Shown here: one piece after another, positions 40,915 to 49,607 of the stretch
How the letters are laid out: each line of letters opens with the position of its first letter
Position numbering within the stretch: the first letter of the stretch is position 1
Source: Microbispora catharanthi
GTDB lineage: Bacteria; Actinomycetota; Actinomycetes; Streptosporangiales; Streptosporangiaceae
Direction: 5' to 3'
DNA length: 64,000 bases
Assembly: GCF_006334915.2 (NCBI RefSeq)
Contig: NZ_VDMA02000016.1
Span: 1-64,000 of the forward strand
Notes under the pieces: generated by a model
Told to the model about the DNA's origin: nothing
Database searches by the model: none
The model's input: the letters and a program-made list of their open reading frames with translations, nothing else
Program-made: the position numbers and the translations under genes

Positions 40915-40932
40915 TTGTTATGGCCGTAACAA
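40915..40932. promoter_or_regulatory. MarR-type operator in divergent promoter
   Basis: TTGTTATGGCCGTAACAA is palindromic at 16 of 18 positions. It lies 22 bp from the monooxygenase start and 38 bp from the MarR start. Probably bound by the adjacent MarR protein. Confidence 0.65.
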
Positions 40933-40970
40933 TATTCAGGACACCCCTGCGGCTACGCAAGACTTGAGCG

Positions 40971-41513
40971 GTGAACAGCGAGCCCGACACCCGGCCGGAC
41001 CTCGGCGTGGACATGCCGCCGGACCTGCGCTACGCGGCCTACGCGCGCGAGCGCCTGGCGACCATGTCGCCTCCGGCCGACGCCGAGGCGTTCGCGCTGG
41101 CCCACCACCTGCTCCAGCTCGCCTACCTGCTGGTCACCGACCTGGAGACCCGGATCCACCGCCCGCGCGGTCTGACGCTGCCCGGATTCCGGCTGATGTT
41201 CAAGCTCTGGCTGCTCGGCCCCACCCAGCCCGTACGGCTCGCCGAGATCTCGGCCATGTCGCGGTCCGCGGTGACCAACGCCGTCAACACCCTCGAACGC
41301 GGCGGTCTGGTCGAACGCCGGCCGGTGCCGGAGGACGGCCGCGCGGTGGTCGTCGCGCTGACCGCGGCGGGCGAGGCGGCCGTGCGTGAGGCCTTCGCCG
41401 AGCAGACCCGCAGGGAACGGGAGTGGTTCGCCTGCCTCGGTCCCGCCGAGCGCGAGCAGATGACGGCCCTGCTGGCCCGGATCCTCCACAGCCGGCCGGC
41501 GGATCTTCCATAG
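40971..41513 (+). CDS. MarR-family transcriptional regulator
   Basis: 180 residues from GTG 40971. Winged HTH: LFGPTQPVRLAEISAMSRSAVTNAVNTLERGGLVERRPVPEDGRAVVVALTAAGEAAV (written from LLGPTQPV). An N-terminal extension of about 25 residues is acidic. It is divergent from the monooxygenase/DUF3237/CocE operon and likely represses it until an aromatic ligand binds. Confidence 0.9.
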   Translation: MNSEPDTRPDLGVDMPPDLRYAAYARERLATMSPPADAEAFALAHHLLQLAYLLVTDLETRIHRPRGLTLPGFRLMFKLWLLGPTQPVRLAEISAMSRSAVTNAVNTLERGGLVERRPVPEDGRAVVVALTAAGEAAVREAFAEQTRREREWFACLGPAEREQMTALLARILHSRPADLP

Positions 41514-41608
41514 GACGAACCGGGGCAGTCGCCCAGAAGCTACGCGTACAGTTCTCGCAGGCGTCCCCGGGGGCGGGACGCGCCCGCTTCACCGTGAGGA
41601 CCGCACCA

Positions 41609-41809
41609 GTGGCCGTTTCCGAGCAGTTCCCGCCGTTCGCGGCGCCGGACGCCGACGCCGCAGCCGAGGACGAGCCCGGCGGCGCGGAGCCGGACCCGTT
41701 CTCCGGCGACACGCACTGGTACGACCTGCCGGACGACGACGCCGCGCCGGAGGAGGGCGATCCCCTTCCATGGGGAAGGCGCCTGTGGCGCGCGCTGGGG
41801 CGGCGCTGA
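41609..41809 (+). CDS. Small acidic protein with basic C-terminus
   Basis: 66 residues from GTG 41609 (GTG 41594 is an alternative). A strongly acidic, disordered body (PDADAAAEDEPGGAEPDPFSGD, DLPDDDAAPEEGDP) ends in LPWGRRLWRALGRR. No domain recognised. The coding look is better than its shadows on the other strand. Confidence 0.45.
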   Translation: MAVSEQFPPFAAPDADAAAEDEPGGAEPDPFSGDTHWYDLPDDDAAPEEGDPLPWGRRLWRALGRR

Positions 41810-41825
41810 AGCGCCTCCCGCTTTG

Positions 41826-41970
41826 GCGGCTACGCCACCGCCCACGTGCCCGAGCCGTTCGACGCCCGCCACCACTGGTCAGGATCTTCGCGATCGATCT
41901 GGTCCACGAGCTTGTCCGCGCTGGGCGCGCTTGAGGAGGTGGAGCGTAGTCGCCGTTGAGGCTGTCGTGC
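41826..41970 (-). pseudogene. Possible degraded gene end
   Basis: Minus-strand reading gives DSLNGDYAPPPQ, a frameshift, then DKLVDQIDREDPDQWWRASN and GSGTWAVA with a stop, which looks like the tail of a protein rather than random sequence. No start or body is visible. Apart from this, 41810-42110 shows nothing but a duplicated TGTCGGATCG. Confidence 0.3.
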
Positions 41971-42110
41971 TGTCGGATCGCCGACGACCGGCGTCCCGGG
42001 AGATTTTTCAGAAGAAGTCTCGGGAGGCGGTGTCGGATCGGGGCGGTGGTGTTCGTAGCAGGGGTGAGACCGCCCGCAAGGGGCGGCGCCAAGGCAGAGG
42101 AACCGCGATC

Positions 42111-42716
42111 ATGAAGCTGACGACCATGACTCAGGTCACCATCGATGGAGTGATGCAGGGAAACGGCGGTGCGTCGGATGAGGACCGCAGGAACGGATTC
42201 GAGCGCGGCGGATGGGCCCGGGGGAAGGGCGACGACGAGACCAGGACGTTCATCACGCAGACCTACCAGCGCGCCGAGGCGTTCCTGTTCGGCCGGCGCA
42301 CCTACGAACTGTTCGCCGGCTCCTGGGGATCAATCGACCAGACACATCCCATCGGCGTGGCCTTGAACGAGGCCCCCAAGTACGTTGCCTCGACCACGCT
42401 CACCGCGCCGCGTTGGAAGGACACGACCGTTCTCCGCGGTGACCTCGCGGCGGCCATCAGTGAGCTGAAGGCCAAGCCCCGGGGTGAGCTGCAGGTGCAC
42501 GGCAGTGGCGCCCTGACCCGGTGGCTGCTGGAGAACGGTCTGGTCGACGAGATGACTCTGATCGTGATCCCGGTGATCCTCGGCCAGGGCGCGAGACTGT
42601 TCCCGGAAACCGGCCCGGATCTCGCGCTCGACCTGGTCGAGTCGCGCGTCGACTCGAAGGGCGTGACGATCCAGGTCTACCGGCCGGCCGGGCGTCCGCG
42701 GTATGCAACGGCCTGA
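42111..42716 (+). CDS. Dihydrofolate reductase/RibD-C family protein
   Basis: 201 residues from ATG 42111. Marks: MTQVTIDGVMQGNGG, FLFGRRTYELFAGSWG, KYVASTTL, GELQVHGSGALTRWLLENGLVDEMTLIVIPVILGQGARLFPE. These stand-alone RibD C-terminal-like proteins are common in actinomycetes; their substrate is unknown. Followed by a YCII-domain gene 53 bp downstream, a frequent pairing with ECF sigma factors. Confidence 0.9.
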   Translation: MKLTTMTQVTIDGVMQGNGGASDEDRRNGFERGGWARGKGDDETRTFITQTYQRAEAFLFGRRTYELFAGSWGSIDQTHPIGVALNEAPKYVASTTLTAPRWKDTTVLRGDLAAAISELKAKPRGELQVHGSGALTRWLLENGLVDEMTLIVIPVILGQGARLFPETGPDLALDLVESRVDSKGVTIQVYRPAGRPRYATA

Positions 42717-42769
42717 AGTCCCTGACCACCGAATCACGCTGTCTTGACACCACAGGAGATGATCTCCAG

Positions 42770-43093
42770 ATGCGATACCTGGTTTCCGTGATCGATGACA
42801 AGAGCAATCCCGGCGGCACGGACAGACGGCCTGCCATCAGCGCGTTCAACGAACGACTGATCGCCGAGGGCTACTGGGTTTTCGCGGGCGGACTCGCGGA
42901 CACCGACGCGGCCACGGTCATCGACAACCGGGGCGAGCAGGCGGTGTTCAGCGACGGGCCTTACGTGGAGTCGAAGGAGTACCTCGCCGGCGTCTGGGTG
43001 TGGGAGGCCCCCGATCTGGATGTGGCGCTCAAGCTGGCAGCCGAGGCGTCGAAGGTCTGCGATCGGAAGATCGAGGTGCGGCCGTTCCTGTGA
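42770..43093 (+). CDS. YCII-domain protein
   Basis: 107 residues: RYLVSVIDDKSNPGGTDRRPAISAFNERLIAEGYWVFAGGLAD, SDGPYVESKEYLAGVWVWEAPDLDVALKLAAEASKVCDRKIEVRPF, the YciI-like (DGPF) fold. Usually encoded just before an ECF sigma factor of the SigJ/ECF42 type; here only a truncated start of such a gene follows, overlapping the stop. Confidence 0.9.
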   Translation: MRYLVSVIDDKSNPGGTDRRPAISAFNERLIAEGYWVFAGGLADTDAATVIDNRGEQAVFSDGPYVESKEYLAGVWVWEAPDLDVALKLAAEASKVCDRKIEVRPFL

Positions 43094-43228
43094 ACAGGAT
43101 CGACGTCCGCGAGGCGATCACCACGTCGCAGATCTCGCGGACCGGCGCGGCCGACAGGTGCAGGCCGTCGCGCGCCCGCCCTGACCGTCCACAGCGACCG
43201 GCGCGTCACCGCCTGTGTGAAGGCATCG
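43090..43228 (+). pseudogene. Possible truncated ECF sigma factor start
   Basis: GTG 43090 overlaps the YCII stop and reads VNRIDVREAITTSQ, like the first residues of ECF42-type sigma factors that normally follow YCII genes. Similarity then ceases and the frame runs on without sigma motifs until the convergent VOC gene. Likely the remains of a deletion. Confidence 0.35.
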
Positions 43229-43582
43229 TCAGCTGGGCTGCCACAGTTCGATTCGATTGCCCTCAGGATCGGTGACCCAGCCGAACCGGCCCACACCCTC
43301 CATGTCCTGAGTCTCCCCGGCCACGTCCGCTCCCTTGGCGCGCAACTGCGCGAGCATCGCATCGAGGTCGCGGACGCGGAAATTGAGCATCGTCTGCTGG
43401 GCGCGGGAGCCGAAATACTCGGTCTCGGACTCGAAAGCCGCGAACACCGTCACCCCGGCTTCCTGACGCCACATGCCGTTCTCATCGGCGTCCAGGCCCA
43501 GGCAATCGCGATACCAGGCACTCAGGGCCACCGGGTCGGCGGCCCGCATGAAGTATCCGCCGATTCCAAGCACACGCTCCAT
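43229..43582 (-). CDS. VOC-superfamily (glyoxalase-like) protein
   Basis: 117 residues from ATG 43582. MERVLGIGGYFMRAADPVALSAWYRDCLGL, GVTVFAAFESETEYFG, MLNFRVRDLDAMLAQLRAKGADVAGE and GRFGWVTDPEGNRIELWQP show a vicinal-oxygen-chelate fold. Glu at the last metal-ligand position is present, while the first His is not obvious. Small-molecule binding or antibiotic sequestration are possible. Confidence 0.9.
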   Translation of the reverse strand: MERVLGIGGYFMRAADPVALSAWYRDCLGLDADENGMWRQEAGVTVFAAFESETEYFGSRAQQTMLNFRVRDLDAMLAQLRAKGADVAGETQDMEGVGRFGWVTDPEGNRIELWQPS

Positions 43583-43705
43583 GCGGCCATCCTGCCAGGA
43601 CCATGATCGCCGCTTCACACCCCGTCATAATCGCTGGGAACTCGTTATCTGGCGGCTTGCCGAGCCTCGGAATTCCCGCGCCGTAACCGGCCTGCTCGGC
43701 GTCCT

Positions 43706-46555
43706 TCAGGCGGTGACCTCGTCGAGAAGTTCGAGCAGGTGGTGGTAGGTCTTTCCGGTGGCGCGGGTCATGCCGATCTCGCATGTGCGGTTGACCGACG
43801 CGTGGGCGGCGAAGCCGCCCTCGGCCACCGAGGCGGCCTCGGCGCGGGTGGCCGAGGCGGTCAGTTCCGGGTGCAGCAGCCCCCGGTCGCCGGCGAAGGC
43901 GCAGCACTGCCAGCCGTCCGGAACGACGACCTCCTTCGCCACCGCCTCGGCCACCCTGGCGACGGCGGCGTCGAGGCCGAGCCGGACGGACGAGCAGGTC
44001 GGATGCAGGGCGAGCGAGGTCAGCCTGCGGTCCTCCGGCGGCTGCGGCAGCCGCGGCAGGACGTGTTCGGCCACGAAGGTCACGGCGTCGAGCACCCGGA
44101 CGGCGGGGGTGGCCGCCTTGGGCCGCTCGGATCCCGCGGCGGTCAGCCGTTCGAACCCTTCCGTGCAGGAGGCGGCGTCGCTGACGACCGGAAGCCGGCC
44201 GCCGTCGGTCGCCGACAGGAGCGTCTCCCGCACCCGGCGGCGCATCACCTCGTAGCCCTCGTCGAAGCCCTTGGAGGACCACGGCGTGCCGCAGCACAGG
44301 CCCCCGACGCCCTCCGGCACGTGCAGGCGCAGGCCGGCCCGCTCGGCGAGCCGCCGTACCGCGGCCATGACGCCGGGCCCGCCGTCGGCGGGGGCGAACA
44401 TGGTGTTGAGGCACGAGGGCACGTACACCGCGTCGGCCTGGTGACGCGGCGCGGGGCGGCGGGGCGTGCCGCCGCGCGGCAGGTCACGGCTCCACTGGGG
44501 GACGGTGTCGGGGTCGCCGACGGCGCGGGCGGCCCGGCTCGCTCCCTCGGCGAGCCCGGCCGGGGCCGCGGCGGCCGCGTCCATCGCGAGGTCCATCGCC
44601 CGGGTCACCGCGCCCCAGTGCTTCGCGGCGGTTTTCCAGCCCGCCCGCGCCGGGCGCCCGTGACGACCGCCGCGCAGGCGCTTGGTGAGGTCACCGGTGT
44701 TGATCAGCACCGGGCAGGCGGTGGCGCACATGCCGTCCACGGCGCAGGTGTCGAGGGCGTCGTAGTCGTACTCCTCGGTGAGCTGCCGGGCGAGCGCGTG
44801 GTCGCCGGCCGCCTCGGCCGCGGCGATCTCGCGGCGCAGCACGATGCGCTGGCGCGGGGTGGTGGTGAGGTCGCGGCTGGGACAGACCGGCTCGCAGTAG
44901 CCGCACTCCACGCACCGATCGACCTCGGGCTCTACGCTGACGACGGTCTTGAGGTCGCGCAGGTGCGCCTTCGGGTCGTCGGTGAGCACGACGCCGGGAT
45001 TGAGAGTGCCGGCCGGGTCGCACAGCCGTTTGATCTCCCGCATCACCTCGTACAGTTCGTCGCCGTACTGGCGGCGCACGAAGGGGGCCATGACCCGTCC
45101 GGTGCCGTGCTCGGCCTTGAGCGTGCCGCCGCGGTCGAGCACGGCGGCGACCATCTCCTCGGTGAAGTCGGCGTAGCGGTCGAGGTCGGTGCCGAAGTGC
45201 TCGTTCAGCATGAAGTGCAGGTTGCCGTCCTTGGCGTGCCCGAAGATCACGCTGCGCTCGTACCTGTGCTTCGCGAACAGCTCGGCCAGGTCGTCGCAGA
45301 GATCCGCCAGGGCGGGCACGGGGACGGCCACGTCCTCCAGCAACGCCGTCGTGCCGCTGGGCCGAGCCCCGGCGACCGCGGCGTACAGGTTCTTGCGGAT
45401 GCGCCACAGGGCCGCCCGGCCGGCGCTGTCCCCGCTGAGCCGGGCGGGGGCGGCGAGGTTCAGCCGGGTGAACACCCGCTCGGCCTCCCGCTCGCGTGCG
45501 GTGAGCGGTTCGGGGTCGGGCTCCTGCCACTCCACCAGCAGCGCCGCGTGATCGCGCACCTCCAGCGTCCGCAGGACGTCGTCGGCCTGCGGGTCGAGCC
45601 GGGCCACCCGCAGTGACTCGGCGTCGAGCAGCTCGACGGCGGCGGGGCCGGCCGCGACCAGCTCGGGCGTGGCGGCCATCGCCTCCCGTAGCGAGGAGAA
45701 GACCAGCAGGCCGGTCGCGGCGAGGCGGTGCGCCGGCACGGTGCGCAGCACCGCCTCGGCGACGAAACCGAGGGTGCCCTCGCTGCCGACGACCAGGTGG
45801 GCGAGGATCTGCGCCGGGCTGTCGTGGTCGAGGAAGCTGTTCAGGCCGTAGCCCATGGTGTTCTTGATGGCGAACTGCGCCGTGATCCGGCGTACCGATT
45901 CGGGGTTGCCGCGGATGCGGTCGCGCAGCCGCTCCAGGCCCTCGGCCAGGGCGGGTTCGAGGGCGCGCAGCCGGGCGTCGGCGTCGGGCGCGCCGGTGTC
46001 GATCACAGTGCCGCTGGGCAGCACCAGGACCATCGACTCCAGCGTCCGGTAGGTGTTGGCGTGGGTGCCGCAGGTCATCCCGCTGGAGTTGTTGGCCACC
46101 ACCCCGCCGATCGTGCACGCCGACTCACTGGCCGGGTCGGGGCCCAGCCTGCGGCCGTAGGCCGCGAGGCGGGCGTTGACCTGCCGCAGCACGGCCCCGG
46201 GCTGCACCCGCACCCGCTCGCCGTTGTCGAGGACCTCGATGCCTCTGAAGTGCCTGCGGGTGTCGACCAGCAGGTGGCTGGTGACGCCCTGCCCGGACAG
46301 GCTGGTGCCGCCGGAGCGGAAGGTCAGCGGCAGTCCGGCCCGCATCAGCGCCGCCACCTGCGCGGCGCTTTCCGGCACCACGACGGCCTGCGGGGTCAGC
46401 AGGTAGTGTGAGGCGTCGTGCGCCATGCCGAGCCGGTCGCTCGCCCGCGCACGGGTGATCCCCGGGACGGCGGCCTCCACGGCCGCCAGTACGGCGGGGT
46501 CGGACGGCGCCGGCCGTCGCGGTTCTGCAAGGGTTCCGGCATCGGTAAGGCTCAT
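43706..46555 (-). CDS. FAD-linked D-2-hydroxyacid dehydrogenase with fused Fe-S/CCG domains
   Basis: 949 residues. FAD-binding type 4 (PCMH) domain: LTFRSGGTSLSGQGVTSHLLVD, ESACTIGGVVANNSSGMTCG, HLVVGSEGTLGFVAEA; C-terminal FAD-oxidase domain with GHAKDGNLHFML and AEHGTGRVMAPFVRRQYG; two ferredoxin motifs (CVECGYCEPVCPSRD, CAVDGMCATACPV); and a CCG-type domain (GGLCCGTPWSSKGF, WQCCAFAGDRG). The layout is a GlcD-GlcF/Dld-II fusion oxidising lactate- or glycolate-like acids and passing electrons to quinone. It ends the operon with ADH and SMP-30 genes. Confidence 0.93.
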   Translation of the reverse strand: MSLTDAGTLAEPRRPAPSDPAVLAAVEAAVPGITRARASDRLGMAHDASHYLLTPQAVVVPESAAQVAALMRAGLPLTFRSGGTSLSGQGVTSHLLVDTRRHFRGIEVLDNGERVRVQPGAVLRQVNARLAAYGRRLGPDPASESACTIGGVVANNSSGMTCGTHANTYRTLESMVLVLPSGTVIDTGAPDADARLRALEPALAEGLERLRDRIRGNPESVRRITAQFAIKNTMGYGLNSFLDHDSPAQILAHLVVGSEGTLGFVAEAVLRTVPAHRLAATGLLVFSSLREAMAATPELVAAGPAAVELLDAESLRVARLDPQADDVLRTLEVRDHAALLVEWQEPDPEPLTAREREAERVFTRLNLAAPARLSGDSAGRAALWRIRKNLYAAVAGARPSGTTALLEDVAVPVPALADLCDDLAELFAKHRYERSVIFGHAKDGNLHFMLNEHFGTDLDRYADFTEEMVAAVLDRGGTLKAEHGTGRVMAPFVRRQYGDELYEVMREIKRLCDPAGTLNPGVVLTDDPKAHLRDLKTVVSVEPEVDRCVECGYCEPVCPSRDLTTTPRQRIVLRREIAAAEAAGDHALARQLTEEYDYDALDTCAVDGMCATACPVLINTGDLTKRLRGGRHGRPARAGWKTAAKHWGAVTRAMDLAMDAAAAAPAGLAEGASRAARAVGDPDTVPQWSRDLPRGGTPRRPAPRHQADAVYVPSCLNTMFAPADGGPGVMAAVRRLAERAGLRLHVPEGVGGLCCGTPWSSKGFDEGYEVMRRRVRETLLSATDGGRLPVVSDAASCTEGFERLTAAGSERPKAATPAVRVLDAVTFVAEHVLPRLPQPPEDRRLTSLALHPTCSSVRLGLDAAVARVAEAVAKEVVVPDGWQCCAFAGDRGLLHPELTASATRAEAASVAEGGFAAHASVNRTCEIGMTRATGKTYHHLLELLDEVTA

Positions 46556-46594
46556 GATCTCAACGCTTCCGTCCGGAGGCGCGATGCGCCCCCT

Positions 46595-47608
46595 CTATCG
46601 CCGAGGGTCGATGTGGATCTTCGGGCCCGGACCCGCGCCGGCCGGGCGGTGCCCCGCCAGCACGCCGGCGGCGTCGTCCAGGCCGACGGTGGCGGCCACG
46701 AGCGGGCGGGCGTCGACCGACCCGTCCGCGTACGCCTCGATGGTCCCGGCCAGACCGGCCGATCCGCTGAGCACGCCGACGGCGGTGACGTCCCTGAACA
46801 CGAGGTCGCGGGTGTCGATGCGGCTGGGGGACCCGGCGAGACCGATATAGACTACCCGGCCCGCGGGCCTGACCAGGTCGAGCGCGAGCGCCGGCAGGTC
46901 CGCCGCGTTGGACGCGTCGACCACGGCGTCCCATGGCAGGGACGGCAGTGACGCCCGGGTCCACGCGCCCGCGAAGCCGAGGTCGCGGGCCAGGAGGAGG
47001 GCGGGCTCGTCTCGGCCCATCAGATGCACCTGCGCGCCCCGCGCCCGTGCGAGCAGCGCGACGAGCAGGCCGATCGTGCCCGTGCCCAGCACCAGCAGCC
47101 GATCACCTGATTGCAGGGCGGCGCCGCGCACCGCACGCAGGGCGTTGCCGCCGGGTTCGACCAGCGCGCCCATCGTCGCGTCGATCGTCTCGGGCAGCGC
47201 GTGCAGCGCCCACGCCGGTACGGCGAGCCGCTCGGCGAGCGCCCCGGGGAAGCCCTTGCGAATGCCGATCTCGGCCCGGTCGGGACAGACGTGGTGCAGT
47301 CCGTCGCCGCAGAGGCGGCAGCGCCCGCAGCCGAGCTGGGTGTCGCCGGTGACGCGGCGGCCCAGCCAGCGGGGGTCGACGCCCTCCCCGAGCGCCGTGA
47401 CGACGCCGCACCACTCGTGGCCGGGGCGCAGCGGATACCAGGCGTGGCCGGAGTGCAGATAGCTCATCTCGCCGGTGAACAGCTCCACGTCGGTGCCGCA
47501 GACGCCGACCCGCTCGACGTCGACGACCACCTGCCCGGGCGCCGCGACCGGCGGCTCGAGGTCCGCGACCTCGGCCCTGCCGGGGCCGGTGACGACCAGT
47601 GCCCGCAC
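46595..47608 (-). CDS. Zinc-dependent alcohol/polyol dehydrogenase (threonine/sorbitol-DH type)
   Basis: 337 residues from GTG 47608; the frame is open further upstream into the next gene but not similar. Catalytic zinc: VCGTDVELF and PGHEWCG; structural zinc: GCGRCRLCGDGLHHVC; Rossmann LLVLGTGTIGLLVALLARARG. No clear ribosome site. It oxidises a secondary alcohol of a sugar or polyol. With the lactonase and hydroxyacid dehydrogenase on either side, an oxidative sugar route is plausible. Confidence 0.88.
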   Translation of the reverse strand: MRALVVTGPGRAEVADLEPPVAAPGQVVVDVERVGVCGTDVELFTGEMSYLHSGHAWYPLRPGHEWCGVVTALGEGVDPRWLGRRVTGDTQLGCGRCRLCGDGLHHVCPDRAEIGIRKGFPGALAERLAVPAWALHALPETIDATMGALVEPGGNALRAVRGAALQSGDRLLVLGTGTIGLLVALLARARGAQVHLMGRDEPALLLARDLGFAGAWTRASLPSLPWDAVVDASNAADLPALALDLVRPAGRVVYIGLAGSPSRIDTRDLVFRDVTAVGVLSGSAGLAGTIEAYADGSVDARPLVAATVGLDDAAGVLAGHRPAGAGPGPKIHIDPRR

Positions 47609-47687
47609 TACCGGGAGAAGGGGAGGGGCGCGAGGGCGCCGATGCGGGTGAGGGGCAAGGTCCTGTCTCCTTGACGGGGATCGGGGC

Positions 47688-48620
47688 TCATGATCGAGGC
47701 GGCACCCAGTAGGGCGTCGCCAGGCCGCGTACGCCCACTTGGGCGGTGAACAGGTGCCCGGACCCCGGGTGTTCGGCCGGATCGACGCCACTGGCGGACG
47801 TGGTGATGACGAGGACGTCGAGATCGGGTCCGGCGAAGGCGGGGCAGGTGACGTTGGGCGCGCCGACCTCGACCGTGGCGAGCAGGCGCCCGCCGGGATC
47901 GCGGCACTCCACCCGGCCGCCGCCGAACACCGCGATCCACAGGTTGCCCTCGGCGTCGGCGCACATCCCGTCGGGCATGCCGTCGGCGAGCCTGAACAGC
48001 TCCCGCCGCGGCCCGGTCCGTCCTGTGGCGGGGTCGTAGTCGCGCTCCCACACCACGTGCGGGGTGCTGTCGATGCTGTACATGCGGTCGCCCGCGGGGC
48101 TCCAGGCCAGGCCGTTCGACAGGGTCAGGTCGTCGTCGAGGCGGACGCAGGCCGTGCCGTCGAGGCGGACCAGCACCTCCTGGCCCTCCCGGTCGTCCAG
48201 CGCCATGCTGCCGATCAGGAAGCGCCCGGCCGGGTCCACGGCGCCGTCGTTGAGCCTGCTCGGCACGCCGGGAGGCAGCACCCGGGCGAGCTCGGTGCGG
48301 CGGCCTGCGGTGTCGACCAGGGTGAGGACCTCGCGCTCGGCGACGACGAGCTCTCCGCCGGCGGAGACGGCGACCGCGCCCACGGTGTTGCCCACGGTGT
48401 TGCCTACCGTGTTGCCCGCTGTGCCCCCCACCGTGCCGCCGAAGGTGTGCGCAGTGGTGGCGGCGACGGCGCCGGTCGCGGGGTCGAGCCGTCCCTCGTG
48501 CACCGCCCCCGCGTCGATGTCCACCCACAGAAGGCGCTGCCTGGCGGGATCCCACACGGGGCCCTCGCCGAGGGCGTACACCTCGCCGGATGCCTGGGTG
48601 GCGGTGAACTGCCTGGTCAT
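47688..48620 (-). CDS. SMP-30/gluconolactonase family lactonase
   Basis: 310-residue six-bladed beta-propeller with metal-site motifs LGEGPVWDPARQRLLWVDID, SRLNDGAVDPAGRFLIGSM, LSNGLAWSPAGDRMYSIDS and DGMCADAEGNLWIAVFGGGRVECRDPGG. It would hydrolyse a sugar lactone. Residues 60-81 hold an unusual (G/N)TVG repeat, GGTVGGTAGNTVGNTVGNTV, encoded by a 12-bp tandem repeat. First gene of the operon. Start ATG 48620. Confidence 0.92.
   Translation of the reverse strand: MTRQFTATQASGEVYALGEGPVWDPARQRLLWVDIDAGAVHEGRLDPATGAVAATTAHTFGGTVGGTAGNTVGNTVGNTVGAVAVSAGGELVVAEREVLTLVDTAGRRTELARVLPPGVPSRLNDGAVDPAGRFLIGSMALDDREGQEVLVRLDGTACVRLDDDLTLSNGLAWSPAGDRMYSIDSTPHVVWERDYDPATGRTGPRRELFRLADGMPDGMCADAEGNLWIAVFGGGRVECRDPGGRLLATVEVGAPNVTCPAFAGPDLDVLVITTSASGVDPAEHPGSGHLFTAQVGVRGLATPYWVPPRS
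48375..48435 (-). repeat. 12-bp tandem repeat inside the SMP-30 gene
   Basis: About five copies of a unit like CCCACGGTGTTG code for GNTV/GGTV repeats in a propeller loop. In-frame, so copy number can vary without loss of function. Confidence 0.8.
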
Positions 48621-48833
48621 GGCATCTCCTGTCCGGCGGGGACCGCACGGATGGACGGCAGGCCGTCGGGAACCGCCCGCGGCGGGGCGAGCGGAAGCGT
48701 GGTCATGTTCCGGATACTAGAGCCGATTTCGGGCGGGAGAAAAGGTCCTCACCGTGGGTTCGGCTTCCTCGCCGGCTCCAGCGGCCACCGCGTGTCCCGC
48801 GAGTCGCACCAGCGGTGTGCCACCGCGTCGTCT

Positions 48834-49517
48834 TCAGAGGTCGCGGGCGCGGAGGTACGCGTCCAGGTCGGCGGCGCCCTTGAGCATGGCGCGGCCCCGG
48901 GCGGACAGGCGGGCCTGCCAGTCGCGCAGGGTCGACTCCAGCGGGGCGACCCCTCCGGCGGAGCGGACCTGAGCGATCAGCGGGGCGATCTGCTCCAGCA
49001 GATAGCCGCCCCGCCTGAGCTGGTGGGCCAGCCGGACGTCGCGTACGTCGGCCGCGCCGTAGATCCGATAGCCCGTCTGCGGATCGCGGCGCGGCCGGAC
49101 CAGCCCGGCGTTCTCCCATTTGCGCAGCGTGGCGGGGCGCAGGCCGAGCCGCCTGGCCAGGGGGCCGATGAACGTGTCGCCGCGTTCCTGCGGCACGGGC
49201 GCCAGATCGCGGAGCGCGGCCTCGACGGTCTGGAGGGTGCGGCGGTCGTCGAGGAGCCGGGCGTGGCTCTCGTCGACGAGCCGCAGCGCGTCCTCGATGG
49301 CGCCCCGGTTGACCGCCTGCATGATCGACGTGGCCGTCTGGTGACCGTGCCCGGGCACGAGGGCGAGGAACGCGCGCAGGGCCTGCGCGTGCAGCGGCGT
49401 GTAGGTGCGGTAGCCGTGGTCGGTGCGTCCGGCGGCGGGCAGGATGCCGGCGTCCTCGTAGTTCCTGATCGCCTGGGTGGACAGGCCGTGCTCGCGCGCC
49501 AGGTCCACTGGCCTCAT
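48834..49517 (-). CDS. MerR-type regulator with two MerR HTH domains (TioE-like)
   Basis: 227 residues. An N-terminal MerR HTH (VDLAREHGLSTQAIRNYEDAGILPAAGRTDHGYRTYTPLHAQALRAF) and a second one (PLARRLGLRPATLRKWENAGLVRPRRDPQTGYRIYGAADVRDVRLAHQLRRGGYLLEQIAPLI). This duplicated layout matches the TioE family linked to resistance genes. It is divergent from an erythromycin-esterase-family gene 91 bp away and probably controls it. Confidence 0.88.
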   Translation of the reverse strand: MRPVDLAREHGLSTQAIRNYEDAGILPAAGRTDHGYRTYTPLHAQALRAFLALVPGHGHQTATSIMQAVNRGAIEDALRLVDESHARLLDDRRTLQTVEAALRDLAPVPQERGDTFIGPLARRLGLRPATLRKWENAGLVRPRRDPQTGYRIYGAADVRDVRLAHQLRRGGYLLEQIAPLIAQVRSAGGVAPLESTLRDWQARLSARGRAMLKGAADLDAYLRARDL

Positions 49518-49607
49518 GGATGCATCACCGATTGAAGGTCCGTCGCGGTGAGAGAGGGGTTTTCGGGGAAAAGTTTACACCGAATGTTCAACGATACCGT
49601 CAAAGGT

